Positions 1-7,929 of a stretch of DNA of 35,175 nucleotides are shown piece by piece. Source of the DNA: DATGHS01 sp035307785 (GTDB taxonomy: Bacteria; Planctomycetota; Planctomycetia; Gemmatales; Gemmataceae); the NCBI GenBank assembly GCA_035307785.1, contig DATGHS010000505.1, forward strand, positions 1 through 35,175. Direction: 5' to 3'. The position numbers and the translations under genes were made by a program. The stretch's first letter is position 1; each line of letters opens with the position of its first letter. Below the pieces are notes generated by a model that saw only the letters and a list, made by a program, of their open reading frames with translations, was not told the DNA's origin and searched no databases.

Positions 1-14
1 TGAGAATTAGCAGC

Positions 15-281
15 ATGAATTGGACCCAAGTCATTTGGGACCCGTCGCCGGGCGGCAACGTGCAACACGTTGAAGAGCATGATCTGACTACCAATGATGT
101 CGATCACGTTTTGCAAAATTACGAATCGACCGGAACAAGCAGGAGCAGCGGCCGGCCTTGCGTGTACGGGCATGTCCCGGATGGGCGCTACATTGTCGTC
201 ATTTACGAAGAGGCTGATGAGGAGACAGTGGTTCCATTCACCGCATACGAAGTGCCGGAGCCACGGAGGAAGCGAAAATGA
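15..281 (+). CDS. BrnT-like small protein, putative toxin component
   Basis: An 88-residue protein. It opens with a WDPSPGGN segment, followed by a His-containing stretch, and ends with a beta-rich part (GRYIVVIYEEADEE) and a basic tail (PRRKRK). This layout resembles the small BrnT/RelE-type RNase toxins and related planctomycete proteins that sit in front of an HTH gene. Its stop overlaps the start of the next gene in an ATGA, so the two are translationally coupled. No strong ribosome binding site is visible before ATG 15. The toxin role is inferred from size, fold-like pattern and neighbour; no catalytic residue can be assigned from sequence alone. It could equally be a non-toxic partner of the nucleotidyltransferase two genes on. 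Confidence 0.7.
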   Translation: MNWTQVIWDPSPGGNVQHVEEHDLTTNDVDHVLQNYESTGTSRSSGRPCVYGHVPDGRYIVVIYEEADEETVVPFTAYEVPEPRRKRK

Positions 282-607
282 GCAAACGCAAACTGAAACA
301 CATCAATCGCCAACTAACCGATGCCGAGCGCGCCCGGCATGCGGAAATCATTGCTGCAGCGATGAAAGATATTCCACCGAAACCCGGTTCTGGCCGAAAG
401 CCATCCCCACCAGGTATTCCGACCAAGATTCGGCGCGCGCGCGAAGCTCGCGGCTTGACATGGTACGCGTTAGCAAAAGCAGCCGGCATTCCCAATCAAG
501 CGACCATCCGCGACATCGAACAGGGCAAGGACGTCAAATTTTCCAGCCTTCAGGCCGTCGCTAACGCTCTTCACCTGACACTGGAACTTGTGGACAAAGT
601 CGCATGA
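278..607 (+). CDS. XRE-family helix-turn-helix protein, putative antitoxin/regulator
   Basis: A 109-residue protein. The N-terminal half is basic and Pro-rich. Residues about 48-109 form a Cro/CI-type HTH: KIRRAREARGLTWYALA, then a recognition-helix region NQATIRDIEQGK, then SLQAVANALHLTLEL. It should bind DNA, most likely its own operon promoter, and in this setting would act as the antitoxin or autorepressor for the preceding protein. It begins inside the stop of the upstream gene (ATGA at 278) and ends inside the start of the downstream gene (ATGA at 604), so all three are tightly coupled. The HTH call is firm; the antitoxin role is inferred from context. Confidence 0.85.
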   Translation: MSKRKLKHINRQLTDAERARHAEIIAAAMKDIPPKPGSGRKPSPPGIPTKIRRAREARGLTWYALAKAAGIPNQATIRDIEQGKDVKFSSLQAVANALHLTLELVDKVA

Positions 608-1242
608 CCACTCCGATTCGCCAATCAGCGGGTGATGCGTCATCCTGGACCGCCCAGACCGTGGGCATGAGTTACGACATTCTCGACCGAATGGAGCGAG
701 CCGTGGCGAAAGTGCGCGAGCGGCTGTTGCGAGCGACGGCGGCGTTAAACCAGGCCGGCATTCCGTATGCCGTAGTCGGCGGCAACGCGGTGGCCTCGTG
801 GGTGGCGACCGTGGATGAGGGCGCGGTCCGCAATACGCGCGACGTGGATTTGCTGGTGCGTCGCAGCGATTTGCAAGCGATCACAGTTGCGCTGGAGAAA
901 GCCGGCTTCGTTCGCGATGAAGTCCTGGATGTCGTGATGTTCCGCGATGGACCGGAAGGCAAGCCGAGCACGGCAATCCACCTTTTGTTTGTCGGCGAGA
1001 AGACGCGCCCGGATCACACGCTGCCTGCGCCAGAGATTGAAACCGTCGATGACGCGGCCAGGTTTCGCGTAATCAAGTTGGAATCGCTGGTGCTTTTGAA
1101 GCTGCTCTCGAATCGCGATAAGGACCGAATGCACCTGCGCGATTTGGCTGGTGTTGGACTAATCGACTCGTCGTGGCTAACCAAGTTCTCGGCGGATTTG
1201 GCAGCTCGGTTGAAGCATGTGCTCGACACACCGGATGGATGA
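604..1242 (+). CDS. Nucleotidyltransferase-fold protein (AbiEii/MNT-like)
   Basis: A 212-residue protein with the polymerase-beta-type nucleotidyltransferase signature: a VVGGNAVASW strand-loop-helix at about 57-66 and TRDVDLLV at about 78-85, in which D80 and D82 are the metal-binding pair. The later stretch VIKLESLVLLKLLSNRDKDRMHLRDL is typical of this group. Such proteins add nucleotides to an RNA or protein partner, and AbiEii/MNT members belong to toxin-antitoxin and phage-defence modules. It starts in an ATGA overlap with the HTH gene. An internal ATG at 667 is an alternative start, because the first 21 residues look unconserved. No HEPN partner is visible next to it. Confidence 0.8.
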   Translation: MTTPIRQSAGDASSWTAQTVGMSYDILDRMERAVAKVRERLLRATAALNQAGIPYAVVGGNAVASWVATVDEGAVRNTRDVDLLVRRSDLQAITVALEKAGFVRDEVLDVVMFRDGPEGKPSTAIHLLFVGEKTRPDHTLPAPEIETVDDAARFRVIKLESLVLLKLLSNRDKDRMHLRDLAGVGLIDSSWLTKFSADLAARLKHVLDTPDG

Positions 1243-1293
1243 TCGTCACATAGTTGCCACATCCTCATATCACAACAAGTAGCGCCACCCTCT

Positions 1294-1341
1294 CGTTACC
1301 AGGCTCCGCGTGGTAACGCACGGCGGGACGCTTCAGCGTCC
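1294..1341. repeat. Paired short palindromes in an intergenic gap
   Basis: The gap between the nucleotidyltransferase and the acylase holds two hairpins. One has 8-bp arms cgttacca/tggtaacg at 1294-1301 and 1311-1318. The second, ggacgct-tc-agcgtcc, lies at 1326-1341. They look like members of the short palindromic elements scattered between genes in this window. They could act as a terminator for the upstream trio, but no T-run follows. The rest of 1243-1434 shows nothing recognisable. Confidence 0.55.
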
Positions 1342-1434
1342 AGCCATGCAAAGACTCGATGCAGAGCGTCGCGCCCTTGGGTAGCCACGCAGAGCGGGGG
1401 TACCAGAGACAATGTCTCCACCCGGAAGTTACAA

Positions 1435-3747
1435 ATGAACCTCCCCCGCTGGCTTCTGGGCGTCTTGCTTGGCCGGCGTTTGCCGCGCACCTCGGGCACC
1501 ATCGAGGTCGCCGGGCTTCGCCAAGGCATTCGCATTGGTCGTGATGCGTGGGGCATTCCGCACATTGAGGCCAAGAACGAAAGCGACGGCTGGTTCGGCC
1601 TGGGCTTCTGTCACGGGCAGGATCGCGCGTTCCAACTTGAGAGCCTGCTACGGGTTTGTCGCGGAACGTTTGCCGAAATCCTGGGGCCGCGCGCTGTGCC
1701 AGTGGATCGCCTGTCGCGGCGCATTGGTTTTCATCATTCCGCGAAAAAGCAATGGCCGGTGCTGAGCAATTCTGCTCGGGAAATCCTCATGGCCTACTCG
1801 GCGGGCGTGACCATGGGCATAACGCGTGGCAGCACGCGCAAGGCGCATGAGTTCGCATTGCTGGGCTGCGAGCCGACACCGTGGGAAGGCGTGGATATTC
1901 TCGCGTTCGTCAAACTGATGTCGTTCACTCTGGCATCGAACTGGGATGCCGAGCTAAACCGGCTACGCATGCTTACAGCCGACGGGCCGGAAGCTGTGCG
2001 AGCGCTCGATCCGCTGGCCCATCCCGACCTCCAGATTTCCGCTGGCTCTGCCATCGAACGTCTCGAAGCCGACTTGCAGGCATTCAGCCATGCCATGCCG
2101 CTTGGGGCGGCGTCGAATAATTGGGTGATTGCCGGCAATCGCACGCGCAGCGGCCGGCCGCTGCTGGCCAATGATCCGCACCTCTTTCCCGCTTTACCTT
2201 CACAATGGTACCTGGCGCATGTGCGCACACCAGAGTTCGAAGTTGCCGGCGTGACGATGGTGGGCAGCCCTGCCTTCGCGGCCGGGCACAACGGCTTTGC
2301 CGCCTGGGGCGCCACGGCCGGGATGGTCGATCAAGTTGATTTGTTCCTCGAGGAGATTGGGCCCGACGAAAAAAGCCTGCGCCGGGGAAAGGACTTCGCT
2401 CCCTGCGAAGTGCGCATGGAAGCGATCGTGGTGAAGGGCGGCGAGACGGTGCATGAGCCGGTGCTTGAGACACCGCGCGGACCGATCATCACGCCAATCT
2501 TCGCTGGGGAAGGCCCGCATCTTTCCTTCCGAGCGGTCTGGCTCGATCCCCTGCCCGTGCGCGGGCTCCTGGAAGCGCACAAAAGTCGGAGTTTCGAGCA
2601 GTTTCGGGACTGCTTCCGCGAATGGCCAGTGTTGCCCCTAAATTTCGTCTATGCCGATGTCACCGGAAAGATCGGCTGGCAACTTACGGGCCAAGCCCCG
2701 AAACGCAAGCGCGGCTGGGGTACCCTGCCCCAGCCAGGCTGGGATCCCGATTGCGGCTGGGAGAAGGACCTTGTTCCTTTTGAGCAGATGCCCCATGGCG
2801 AGGATGGCCATAGCGGCTACTTCGCCACGGCCAATAACCCGCCGCCGGCCGGCAGCGGCGACGGCTATGTCGGCGTGGATTTTCTCGATCCCTACCGTGC
2901 CCATTCCATTCGACTTGCGCTCGACGAACGCCGCGATTGGGACGTAGAGAGTTGCCAGAAGTTGCACCTGAACGTCAATTCGCTGACGTGGAGCGAGATT
3001 CGGTCCGTCGTGCTGTCCATTCCAGTGGGGAGCGAAGAAACACGGCTCGGCATCAACTTGCTGCGCGACTGGGATGGCCGGGTGAGCGCCGATTCCCCGG
3101 CAGCGGCTGTCTTCGAATTCTTCGTCGCCGAAATGCTGCTGCGGATGACGAAAGCAAAGGCGCCAAACAGCTATTGCTGGGCGCTCGGGGAAAAAGCCTG
3201 CAATCCGGGTTTGAATCTCTTCAACTCCCGGCGCTTGCAGCATCTAGTGCGGCAGTTGAACGATCAACCGAGCGGCTGGTTCGCTCGAAGCTGGATAGAA
3301 GAGATGGCCGACGCTTTAACCGCGGCAGTTCGTAAACTGCGCGAGCGCTTCGGCCCGTCGCCCGGCGATTGGCCCTGGGGCCGGGTGCGAAAACTTCGGC
3401 TCCGCAACCCAATCCTTCAGGACGTACCGATTCTCAAATGGATATTCAACGAAGGGCCCATCGCTTGGGGCGGCGACGCCGATACCATCGGTCAAGCCGC
3501 AGTCGTTTGGCTCGACCCCACGGCAGACACCGATTGCATTGCCGGCACACGCATGGTTGTCGACGTGGGCAACTGGTCCGCGAGCCGATTCGTTCTCGTC
3601 GGCGGGCAATCGAGCAATCCGCTGTCACCGCACTTTCTGGACATGTTTCCGCTCTGGCAACGGGGCGACGGCGTGCCAATCGCGTGGACCGAAGAGGAAG
3701 TGCGGGCAGCGGTGAGGGAGGAGATGGAACTGCGGGTCGGCGTTTAG
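1435..3747 (+). CDS. Penicillin acylase family protein (Ntn hydrolase)
   Basis: A 770-residue protein of the penicillin/acyl-homoserine-lactone/cephalosporin acylase family, which hydrolyses amide bonds after self-cleavage into two chains. The alpha-chain part shows RDAWGIPHIEA (about 36-46) and GFCHGQDRAFQLE (57-69). The beta chain would begin at Ser227 in SNNWVIAGNRTRSG, the usual N-terminal nucleophile context, followed by PLLANDPHL. The Asn-rich C-terminal region is present and the length is normal for the family. ATG 1435 is preceded by GGAAG six bases upstream. The N-terminus (MNLPRWLLGVLLGRR) is only weakly hydrophobic, so export is uncertain. The natural substrate cannot be told from sequence. 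The TAG stop lies in a short palindrome. Confidence 0.9.
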   Translation: MNLPRWLLGVLLGRRLPRTSGTIEVAGLRQGIRIGRDAWGIPHIEAKNESDGWFGLGFCHGQDRAFQLESLLRVCRGTFAEILGPRAVPVDRLSRRIGFHHSAKKQWPVLSNSAREILMAYSAGVTMGITRGSTRKAHEFALLGCEPTPWEGVDILAFVKLMSFTLASNWDAELNRLRMLTADGPEAVRALDPLAHPDLQISAGSAIERLEADLQAFSHAMPLGAASNNWVIAGNRTRSGRPLLANDPHLFPALPSQWYLAHVRTPEFEVAGVTMVGSPAFAAGHNGFAAWGATAGMVDQVDLFLEEIGPDEKSLRRGKDFAPCEVRMEAIVVKGGETVHEPVLETPRGPIITPIFAGEGPHLSFRAVWLDPLPVRGLLEAHKSRSFEQFRDCFREWPVLPLNFVYADVTGKIGWQLTGQAPKRKRGWGTLPQPGWDPDCGWEKDLVPFEQMPHGEDGHSGYFATANNPPPAGSGDGYVGVDFLDPYRAHSIRLALDERRDWDVESCQKLHLNVNSLTWSEIRSVVLSIPVGSEETRLGINLLRDWDGRVSADSPAAAVFEFFVAEMLLRMTKAKAPNSYCWALGEKACNPGLNLFNSRRLQHLVRQLNDQPSGWFARSWIEEMADALTAAVRKLRERFGPSPGDWPWGRVRKLRLRNPILQDVPILKWIFNEGPIAWGGDADTIGQAAVVWLDPTADTDCIAGTRMVVDVGNWSASRFVLVGGQSSNPLSPHFLDMFPLWQRGDGVPIAWTEEEVRAAVREEMELRVGV

Positions 3748-3759
3748 CCGCTTGCGGCT
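3746..3759. repeat. Short palindrome overlapping the acylase stop codon
   Basis: The sequence agccgc-tt-gcggct is a perfect 6-bp stem that begins at the second base of the TAG stop of the acylase gene. It is short and followed by tagcgagcg rather than a T-run, so it is better seen as a repeat fragment than a terminator. Confidence 0.5.
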
Positions 3760-3796
3760 TAGCGAGCGCAATCAGATTCATTGGGGCTTTGTGTCG

Positions 3797-3868
3797 GCCT
3801 CGCTGCGCTTCGGCCTCCACCTAAGGCGGAGGTCTCCACCCAAGGCGGAGGCCGAAGCGCAGCGAGGC
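3797..3868. repeat. 25-bp inverted repeat between acylase and ffh
   Basis: Arms at 3797-3821 and 3844-3868 are complementary at 24 of 25 positions and enclose 22 bases. A second layer exists: the block tccacc(t/c)aaggcggagg is present twice in direct orientation. The result is a strong hairpin or cruciform just upstream of the ffh promoter candidate. It may end transcription from the acylase gene, but there is no T-run. Confidence 0.75.
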
Positions 3869-3886
3869 GACCCGGACCTCCCCGCG

Positions 3887-3915
3887 TTGCACGAACCGCG
3901 CTTTTCCCGTAGAAT
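3887..3915 (+). promoter_or_regulatory. Sigma-70-type promoter candidate for ffh
   Basis: TTGCAC (3887-3892) and TAGAAT (3910-3915) are separated by exactly 17 bases, a near-consensus housekeeping promoter. It lies 45 bases before the ffh start and just after the inverted repeat, so it would begin the ffh-rpsP block. Confidence 0.55.
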
Positions 3916-3960
3916 ACAGCGTTCTTGCACGATTTTTGACTTGCAAAACGGACTGCCGAA

Positions 3961-5409
3961 ATGTTTGAAGGCATTCAACGCAACTTGAGCGAAGCCCTGA
4001 AGAAACTACGGGGCCGTGGCCGCATCACGGAAGCCAATATCCGTGACAGCATGCGCGAAATTCGTACCGCGCTGCTGGAAGCCGACGTGAATTTCAACGT
4101 CGTCAACGAATTCATACAGCGCGTCACCGAGCGGTCAGTCGGGCAGGAAGTGCTGAAGCTGCTCGATCCTTCGGAACAGATCGTCAACATCGTCTATCAG
4201 GAACTCGTGCAACTGATGGGGCCGGTGGACCATCGCATCCCCATGGCGAAGGACCGGCCGACGGTGCTCATGCTTTGCGGCCTGCAGGGTTCCGGCAAAA
4301 CGACGACGGCCGGCAAACTCGCCCTCAGGCTTCGCGACGAGGGCCGCAAGCCGCTGCTCGTGGCGGCCGACTTACAGCGCCCTGCCGCTATTGAGCAGTT
4401 AAAGATTCTGGGCGAGCAGCTCAATGTCCCGGTGTACTCGGAGTTTCCGTCCGACCCGGTGACGGTTTGCCGCAATGCGGTAGCACAGGCCAAGAAGGCG
4501 TTGCAAGATATTGTGATCCTCGACACCGCCGGCCGCTTGCACATCGATGATCAACTGATCGACGAACTCCGGCAAATCGACAAGCAATGCCGGCCCGATT
4601 CCGTCTTCTTCGTTTGCGATTCGATGACCGGTCAAGACGCGGTCAACAGCGCCAAAGCCTTCAATGATGCCCTCGACCTCAATGGCGTGATTCTCACCAA
4701 GCTCGATGGCGACACTCGGGGCGGCGCCGCCCTGTCGATCAAAGAAGTGACCAAGGTTCCGATCAAGTTCATCGGCGTCGGCGAGAAGCTCGAAGCTCTG
4801 GAGCTATTCCACCCCGATCGCATGGCCCAACGGATCATCGGCCAGGGCGACCTCATGGGCCTGGTCGAAAAAGTCGCCAAGGTGCAGCAGCAGCTCAATC
4901 AGGAGGATCTGCAGAAACAGCAAGAGAAGCTGAAGAAGGGCGACTTCAACCTCGACGACTTTCGCAAGCAGTTCGAGCAGATCAAAAAACTGGGCATGAA
5001 AGACATGATCGGCGCCATGCCCGGCATGGCGGAGATGGTGCCGGCCGACGAAGACCCGGAAGCGGCCCTGAAGCGCATCCAGGGCATGATCGACGCGATG
5101 ACGAAGGATGAACGTCGCAATCCAGATATCATCGACATTAGCCGCCGCCGCCGCATTGCGGCCGGCAGCGGCACCCAGCCGCACGAGATCAAGCAGTTCC
5201 TCACGCAGTTCGAACAGATCCGCACGCTGATGCGGCAAATGGCCAGCATGAGCATGTGGCAGCGCTTCAAGATGATGCACGGCCTGGGCAAAGCCGGCGC
5301 ATTTCAGCCCGGCTCGCAGGTGCTGAAGCAAAACAAAGTGGGCACCGGGCACCGCAAGAGTGCGAAAGAGCGAGCCGAGGAGCGGAAGAAGAAGAAAAAG
5401 AAGAGATAA
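3961..5409 (+). CDS. ffh: Signal recognition particle protein Ffh (SRP54)
   Basis: A 482-residue GTPase that, with 4.5S RNA, binds signal sequences on ribosomes and delivers them to FtsY at the membrane. The N domain covers about residues 1-90. The G domain has P-loop GLQGSGKTT (107-115), DTAGR (188-192) and TKLDGDTRGGA (246 on). The Met-rich M domain carries the RNA-binding ISRRRRIAAGSG motif and ends in a poly-Lys tail. It is complete and of normal length. It heads the conserved ffh-rpsP-trmD-rplS order, although a small BamE-like gene separates it from rpsP. No 4.5S RNA gene was seen in the window. Confidence 0.98.
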   Translation: MFEGIQRNLSEALKKLRGRGRITEANIRDSMREIRTALLEADVNFNVVNEFIQRVTERSVGQEVLKLLDPSEQIVNIVYQELVQLMGPVDHRIPMAKDRPTVLMLCGLQGSGKTTTAGKLALRLRDEGRKPLLVAADLQRPAAIEQLKILGEQLNVPVYSEFPSDPVTVCRNAVAQAKKALQDIVILDTAGRLHIDDQLIDELRQIDKQCRPDSVFFVCDSMTGQDAVNSAKAFNDALDLNGVILTKLDGDTRGGAALSIKEVTKVPIKFIGVGEKLEALELFHPDRMAQRIIGQGDLMGLVEKVAKVQQQLNQEDLQKQQEKLKKGDFNLDDFRKQFEQIKKLGMKDMIGAMPGMAEMVPADEDPEAALKRIQGMIDAMTKDERRNPDIIDISRRRRIAAGSGTQPHEIKQFLTQFEQIRTLMRQMASMSMWQRFKMMHGLGKAGAFQPGSQVLKQNKVGTGHRKSAKERAEERKKKKKKR

Positions 5410-5435
5410 AAGGACAGGTCCCGTAGGGGCACGTC

Positions 5436-5759
5436 ATGAAAAAGCTAATGGCGGTAACTGTGGGCTTGTTGACTTGCCTGGCCTTTTGGTATTTCTTCTT
5501 GTGGTGCCCGCCGAAGGAAGTTTGTGAGTGCAACTACAAGAAGCTGAAGATCGGAATGACCTTGGACCAAGTAGAACTTGTTCTTGGAGAGCCGGGAGTC
5601 GAAATGCCTGTCAACGAAGTGCCCAGATATCCAAGCGGGCCGGTAGTGCAGGGAGACAGTTTCTATGAATGGAAGGGCTCGATAAACGGAATCAAGGTGA
5701 TCGTGGGAATAAAAGATGGACGTGTATGCGACAAGTGGTATTGGGAGGCCGATCTGTAG
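5436..5759 (+). CDS. Small membrane-anchored BamE/SmpA-like protein
   Basis: A 107-residue protein with an N-terminal hydrophobic helix (about 5-22) that ends in a Cys-Pro-Pro segment. The soluble part has the BamE/SmpA-like pattern LKIGMTLDQVELVLGEPG, then FYEWKG, then IKVIVGIKDGRV. The 'GMT...V...LG.P' helix and the beta hairpin ending in DGRV are typical of this fold, which many planctomycete proteins share. It sits 26 bases after ffh, inside an otherwise classic translation operon, and has no obvious role there. Its base composition looks more A-rich than its neighbours, which may point to a later insertion. Function unknown. Confidence 0.75.
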   Translation: MKKLMAVTVGLLTCLAFWYFFLWCPPKEVCECNYKKLKIGMTLDQVELVLGEPGVEMPVNEVPRYPSGPVVQGDSFYEWKGSINGIKVIVGIKDGRVCDKWYWEADL

Positions 5760-5903
5760 AACTGGGGATTTCCAACAAAAAGTTGAGCTGCCAAAGTAAT
5801 TTCTACCCAGCCCTTCAATGCGCAAGTAGTCTCCTCTGTTCGCAGATTGACTTGCCTGTACAATACTAGCTTCCGATATTTGCAAGATTTTGAGGGTAAA
5901 TTC

Positions 5904-6212
5904 GTGGCTGTCGTTATTCGCATGAAACAAATGGGCCGCAAGCACCGGTCGTATTTCCGAATTGTGGCCATCGATAAGCGCCAACCGCGAGATGGGCGCA
6001 TTTTAGAAGAGCTGGGCTCGTACGACCCGCAGATGAAGAACAAAGAAGAGCGCGTCAAGCTGATTCCGGACCGCATCAAATACTGGATGAGCGTGGGCGC
6101 GTTGCCTTCGGACCAGTGCCGGATTTTGATTAAGAAATACCTGCCCAAGTTCGAGCAGCAGGCGGCCGCCGGCGAAGCTGCTCCCGCCAAGCCGGAAGCG
6201 CCGGCAGGCTGA
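5904..6212 (+). CDS. rpsP: 30S ribosomal protein bS16
   Basis: A 102-residue ribosomal protein of the small subunit. The GTG at 5904 is chosen because it gives the canonical start M-A-V-V-I-R-M-K and has GAGGGT about seven bases upstream; the longer reading from 5847 adds 19 unrelated residues. The conserved core RMKQMGRKHRSYFRIVAID, then PRDGRILEELGSYDP, is intact, followed by an Ala/Pro-rich tail. It ends in TGA, which shows that TGA is a genuine stop in this genome. trmD follows after ten bases; rimM, often found between them, is absent. Confidence 0.96.
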   Translation: MAVVIRMKQMGRKHRSYFRIVAIDKRQPRDGRILEELGSYDPQMKNKEERVKLIPDRIKYWMSVGALPSDQCRILIKKYLPKFEQQAAAGEAAPAKPEAPAG

Positions 6213-6222
6213 CATCAGCGTG

Positions 6223-6948
6223 ATGCGCTTCGATGTTCTGACTCTGTTTCCCGAGATATTCGACGGCTATCTCGGCGAGAGTATCCTAAAGCTGGCCCAA
6301 GAGCGCGGGCAGGTCGAAATCTACCGCTGGAACATTCGCGATTGGTCGACCGATAAGCATCATAAGGTGGACGATCGGCCTTTCGGCGGCGGGCCAGGAA
6401 TGATATTAATGGCCGAACCCGTGTTCGCCGCAGTTGAGGCGGTGCGGGCAAAAGGCGCTGAGCCCGGCAAGTTGGTGATGCTAACGCCGGCCGCTGAGCG
6501 ATTGACGCAGAATGTAGTAAAGGAACTGGCCCAGGAAAAGCGGTTGCTCTTGTTGTGCGGGCGGTATGAAGGCTTCGATGAACGCATCCGCCAGGGTCTG
6601 AAGCCGCGCGAGATCTCGGTTGGTGATTTTGTGTGCAACGGCGGGGAAGTGCCCGCCATGGTGGTGATCGATTCGGTGATCCGTTTGCTGCCCGGCGTGC
6701 TGGGCGATGAAACCAGCGTGCTGGAAGAGTCGCATTCGGAACCGGGTCGTTTGGAGTATCCGCAATATACACGGCCGCGGGATTTTCGCGGCATGACCGT
6801 GCCGGAGGTGCTGCTGAGCGGTGACCACGGGGCCATCGCCAAGTGGCGGCGCGAGCAATCGCTCTTGCGTAGCCAGGCCTCCGGACCAGAAAGGACGGAC
6901 GAACATGAAAAACAAATACATGGCCGCAGTGGAACGGGCGCAGATTGA
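6223..6948 (+). CDS. trmD: tRNA (guanine37-N1)-methyltransferase
   Basis: A 241-residue SPOUT-class enzyme that methylates G37 of tRNAs using S-adenosylmethionine, keeping the reading frame accurate. Recognisable blocks are MRFDVLTLFPEIF at the start, FGGGPGMILMAEPV, LLLLCGRYEGFDERI, and the knot region EISVGDFVCNGGEVPAMVVID followed by RLLPGVLG. ATG 6223 gives the canonical N-terminus; a GTG one codon earlier is possible. The last 44 bases overlap the start of rplS, so the tail after WRREQSLL is read over the rplS ribosome binding site. It ends in TGA. Confidence 0.97.
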   Translation: MRFDVLTLFPEIFDGYLGESILKLAQERGQVEIYRWNIRDWSTDKHHKVDDRPFGGGPGMILMAEPVFAAVEAVRAKGAEPGKLVMLTPAAERLTQNVVKELAQEKRLLLLCGRYEGFDERIRQGLKPREISVGDFVCNGGEVPAMVVIDSVIRLLPGVLGDETSVLEESHSEPGRLEYPQYTRPRDFRGMTVPEVLLSGDHGAIAKWRREQSLLRSQASGPERTDEHEKQIHGRSGTGAD

Positions 6949-7381
6949 AGCCTGCAAGACATTTACGGTGACCGAAGAGAAGGAAGGCGCAAAGACCACC
7001 AAGACGCAGCCGCGCGAAGTGGCGAAGTTCCAGGTCGGCGACACGGTTGATATTCACCAGCGCTTACTCGAAGGCGCCAAGGAACGCGTGCAGGTCTATA
7101 GCGGCGTGGTCATCGGCGTTCGCGGTGAAGGCACGCGCGAGATGGTCACCGTTCGCCGCATTGTGCAGGGCGAAGGCGTAGAGCGTATTTTCCCAACTCA
7201 ATCGCCAAAGATTGCCAAGATTGAAGTGAAGCGCACCGGCGTGGTTCGCCGGGCCAAGCTGTACTACCTGCGCAAGCGCGTTGGCAAAGCCACGCGGCTT
7301 CGAGAACGCACCGGCAAAGAGCCGAGCACCAACGGCACGCCAGCTGGCAGCAAAGTCGGCGAGGCTAATCCAACAACGTAG
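6905..7381 (+). CDS. rplS: 50S ribosomal protein bL19
   Basis: A 158-residue large-subunit protein at the 30S/50S interface. The core FQVGDTVDIHQRLLEGAKERVQVYSGVVIGV, then PKIAKIEVKRTGVVRRAKLYYLRKRVGKATRLRE, is intact. An N-terminal extension of about 40 residues rich in charged residues and a C-terminal tail rich in Thr, Gly and Pro make it longer than the usual 115-120 residues. ATG 6905 has a GGACGGAC segment upstream; ATG 6920 is an alternative. The gene starts inside the end of trmD, suggesting coupled translation. Its TAG stop lies at the left edge of an inverted repeat. Confidence 0.96.
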   Translation: MKNKYMAAVERAQIEACKTFTVTEEKEGAKTTKTQPREVAKFQVGDTVDIHQRLLEGAKERVQVYSGVVIGVRGEGTREMVTVRRIVQGEGVERIFPTQSPKIAKIEVKRTGVVRRAKLYYLRKRVGKATRLRERTGKEPSTNGTPAGSKVGEANPTT

Positions 7382-7435
7382 AACGGAATAAACTCCGTTC
7401 GCGATTTAGGCGAACGGAATAAATTCCGTTCTACG
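7377..7435. repeat. 26-bp imperfect inverted repeat spanning the rplS stop
   Basis: Arms 7377-7402 and 7410-7435 are near-complementary and each contains the block gaacggaataaa. The left arm begins with cgtag, so the TAG stop codon of rplS is part of the repeat. It may double as a terminator or mRNA-stabilising hairpin between rplS and yraN. Confidence 0.75.
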
Positions 7436-7469
7436 TTTGCTTTGCCAGCAGCCTCCACGGAACCTCGAT

Positions 7470-7880
7470 ATGTTCGCGCTGAGCCGTTGGCCTTGGTTTC
7501 GGCGCTGGTTCGGCAACCGCTCAGAACAAGCCGCGGCAAAGTTCCTGAAACGCCTCGGCTATCGCATCGTTTCCCGCAATTATTACATCTCCGGCGGCGA
7601 ACTCGACATCGTTGCCATTGATGGCAATTGCCTGGTGTTCGCCGAAGTGCGCTCCACGGCCCAGCTCGACTCGGAACGGCCCATGCTGTCCATCGACCGC
7701 ACGAAGCAGCGGCGCATGACCCTGGCCGCCCGGCACTTCCTGCACCGCAAGCAACTGCGCGAACCTCCCTGCCGCTTCGACGTTCTCATCGTATGCTGGC
7801 CCTACGGCCAGCGCCAACCGAGAATCGAGCATTACCCCCACGCTTTCGAGGCTGTGGGGCGTTTTCAAATGGATTGTTAA
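7470..7880 (+). CDS. yraN: UPF0102 (YraN) family endonuclease-like protein
   Basis: A 136-residue protein of the YraN/UPF0102 family, which has the restriction-endonuclease-like fold. The nuclease-like core is seen as NRSEQAAAKFLKRLGYRIVSRNY, then GELDIVAIDGNCLVFAEVRS, with Glu, Asp, and the E-V-R triad in the expected places. ATG 7470 is taken as start, since upstream codons run into the repeat. It lies behind rplS; in many genomes rnhB and yraN follow the rplS operon, and here only yraN is kept. The cellular role of the family is not settled. Confidence 0.9.
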   Translation: MFALSRWPWFRRWFGNRSEQAAAKFLKRLGYRIVSRNYYISGGELDIVAIDGNCLVFAEVRSTAQLDSERPMLSIDRTKQRRMTLAARHFLHRKQLREPPCRFDVLIVCWPYGQRQPRIEHYPHAFEAVGRFQMDC

Positions 7881-7929
7881 CCAAGCCCGCAGGCGAGCCT
7901 TCGAGCCTGCGGGGTCAGGATCCCCGCAA

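Noticed and set aside
5859..5864. tacaat as a -10 box of an rpsP promoter
   Set aside because: No acceptable -35 box at 16-18 bases; ctgttc at 5836 is too weak to report.
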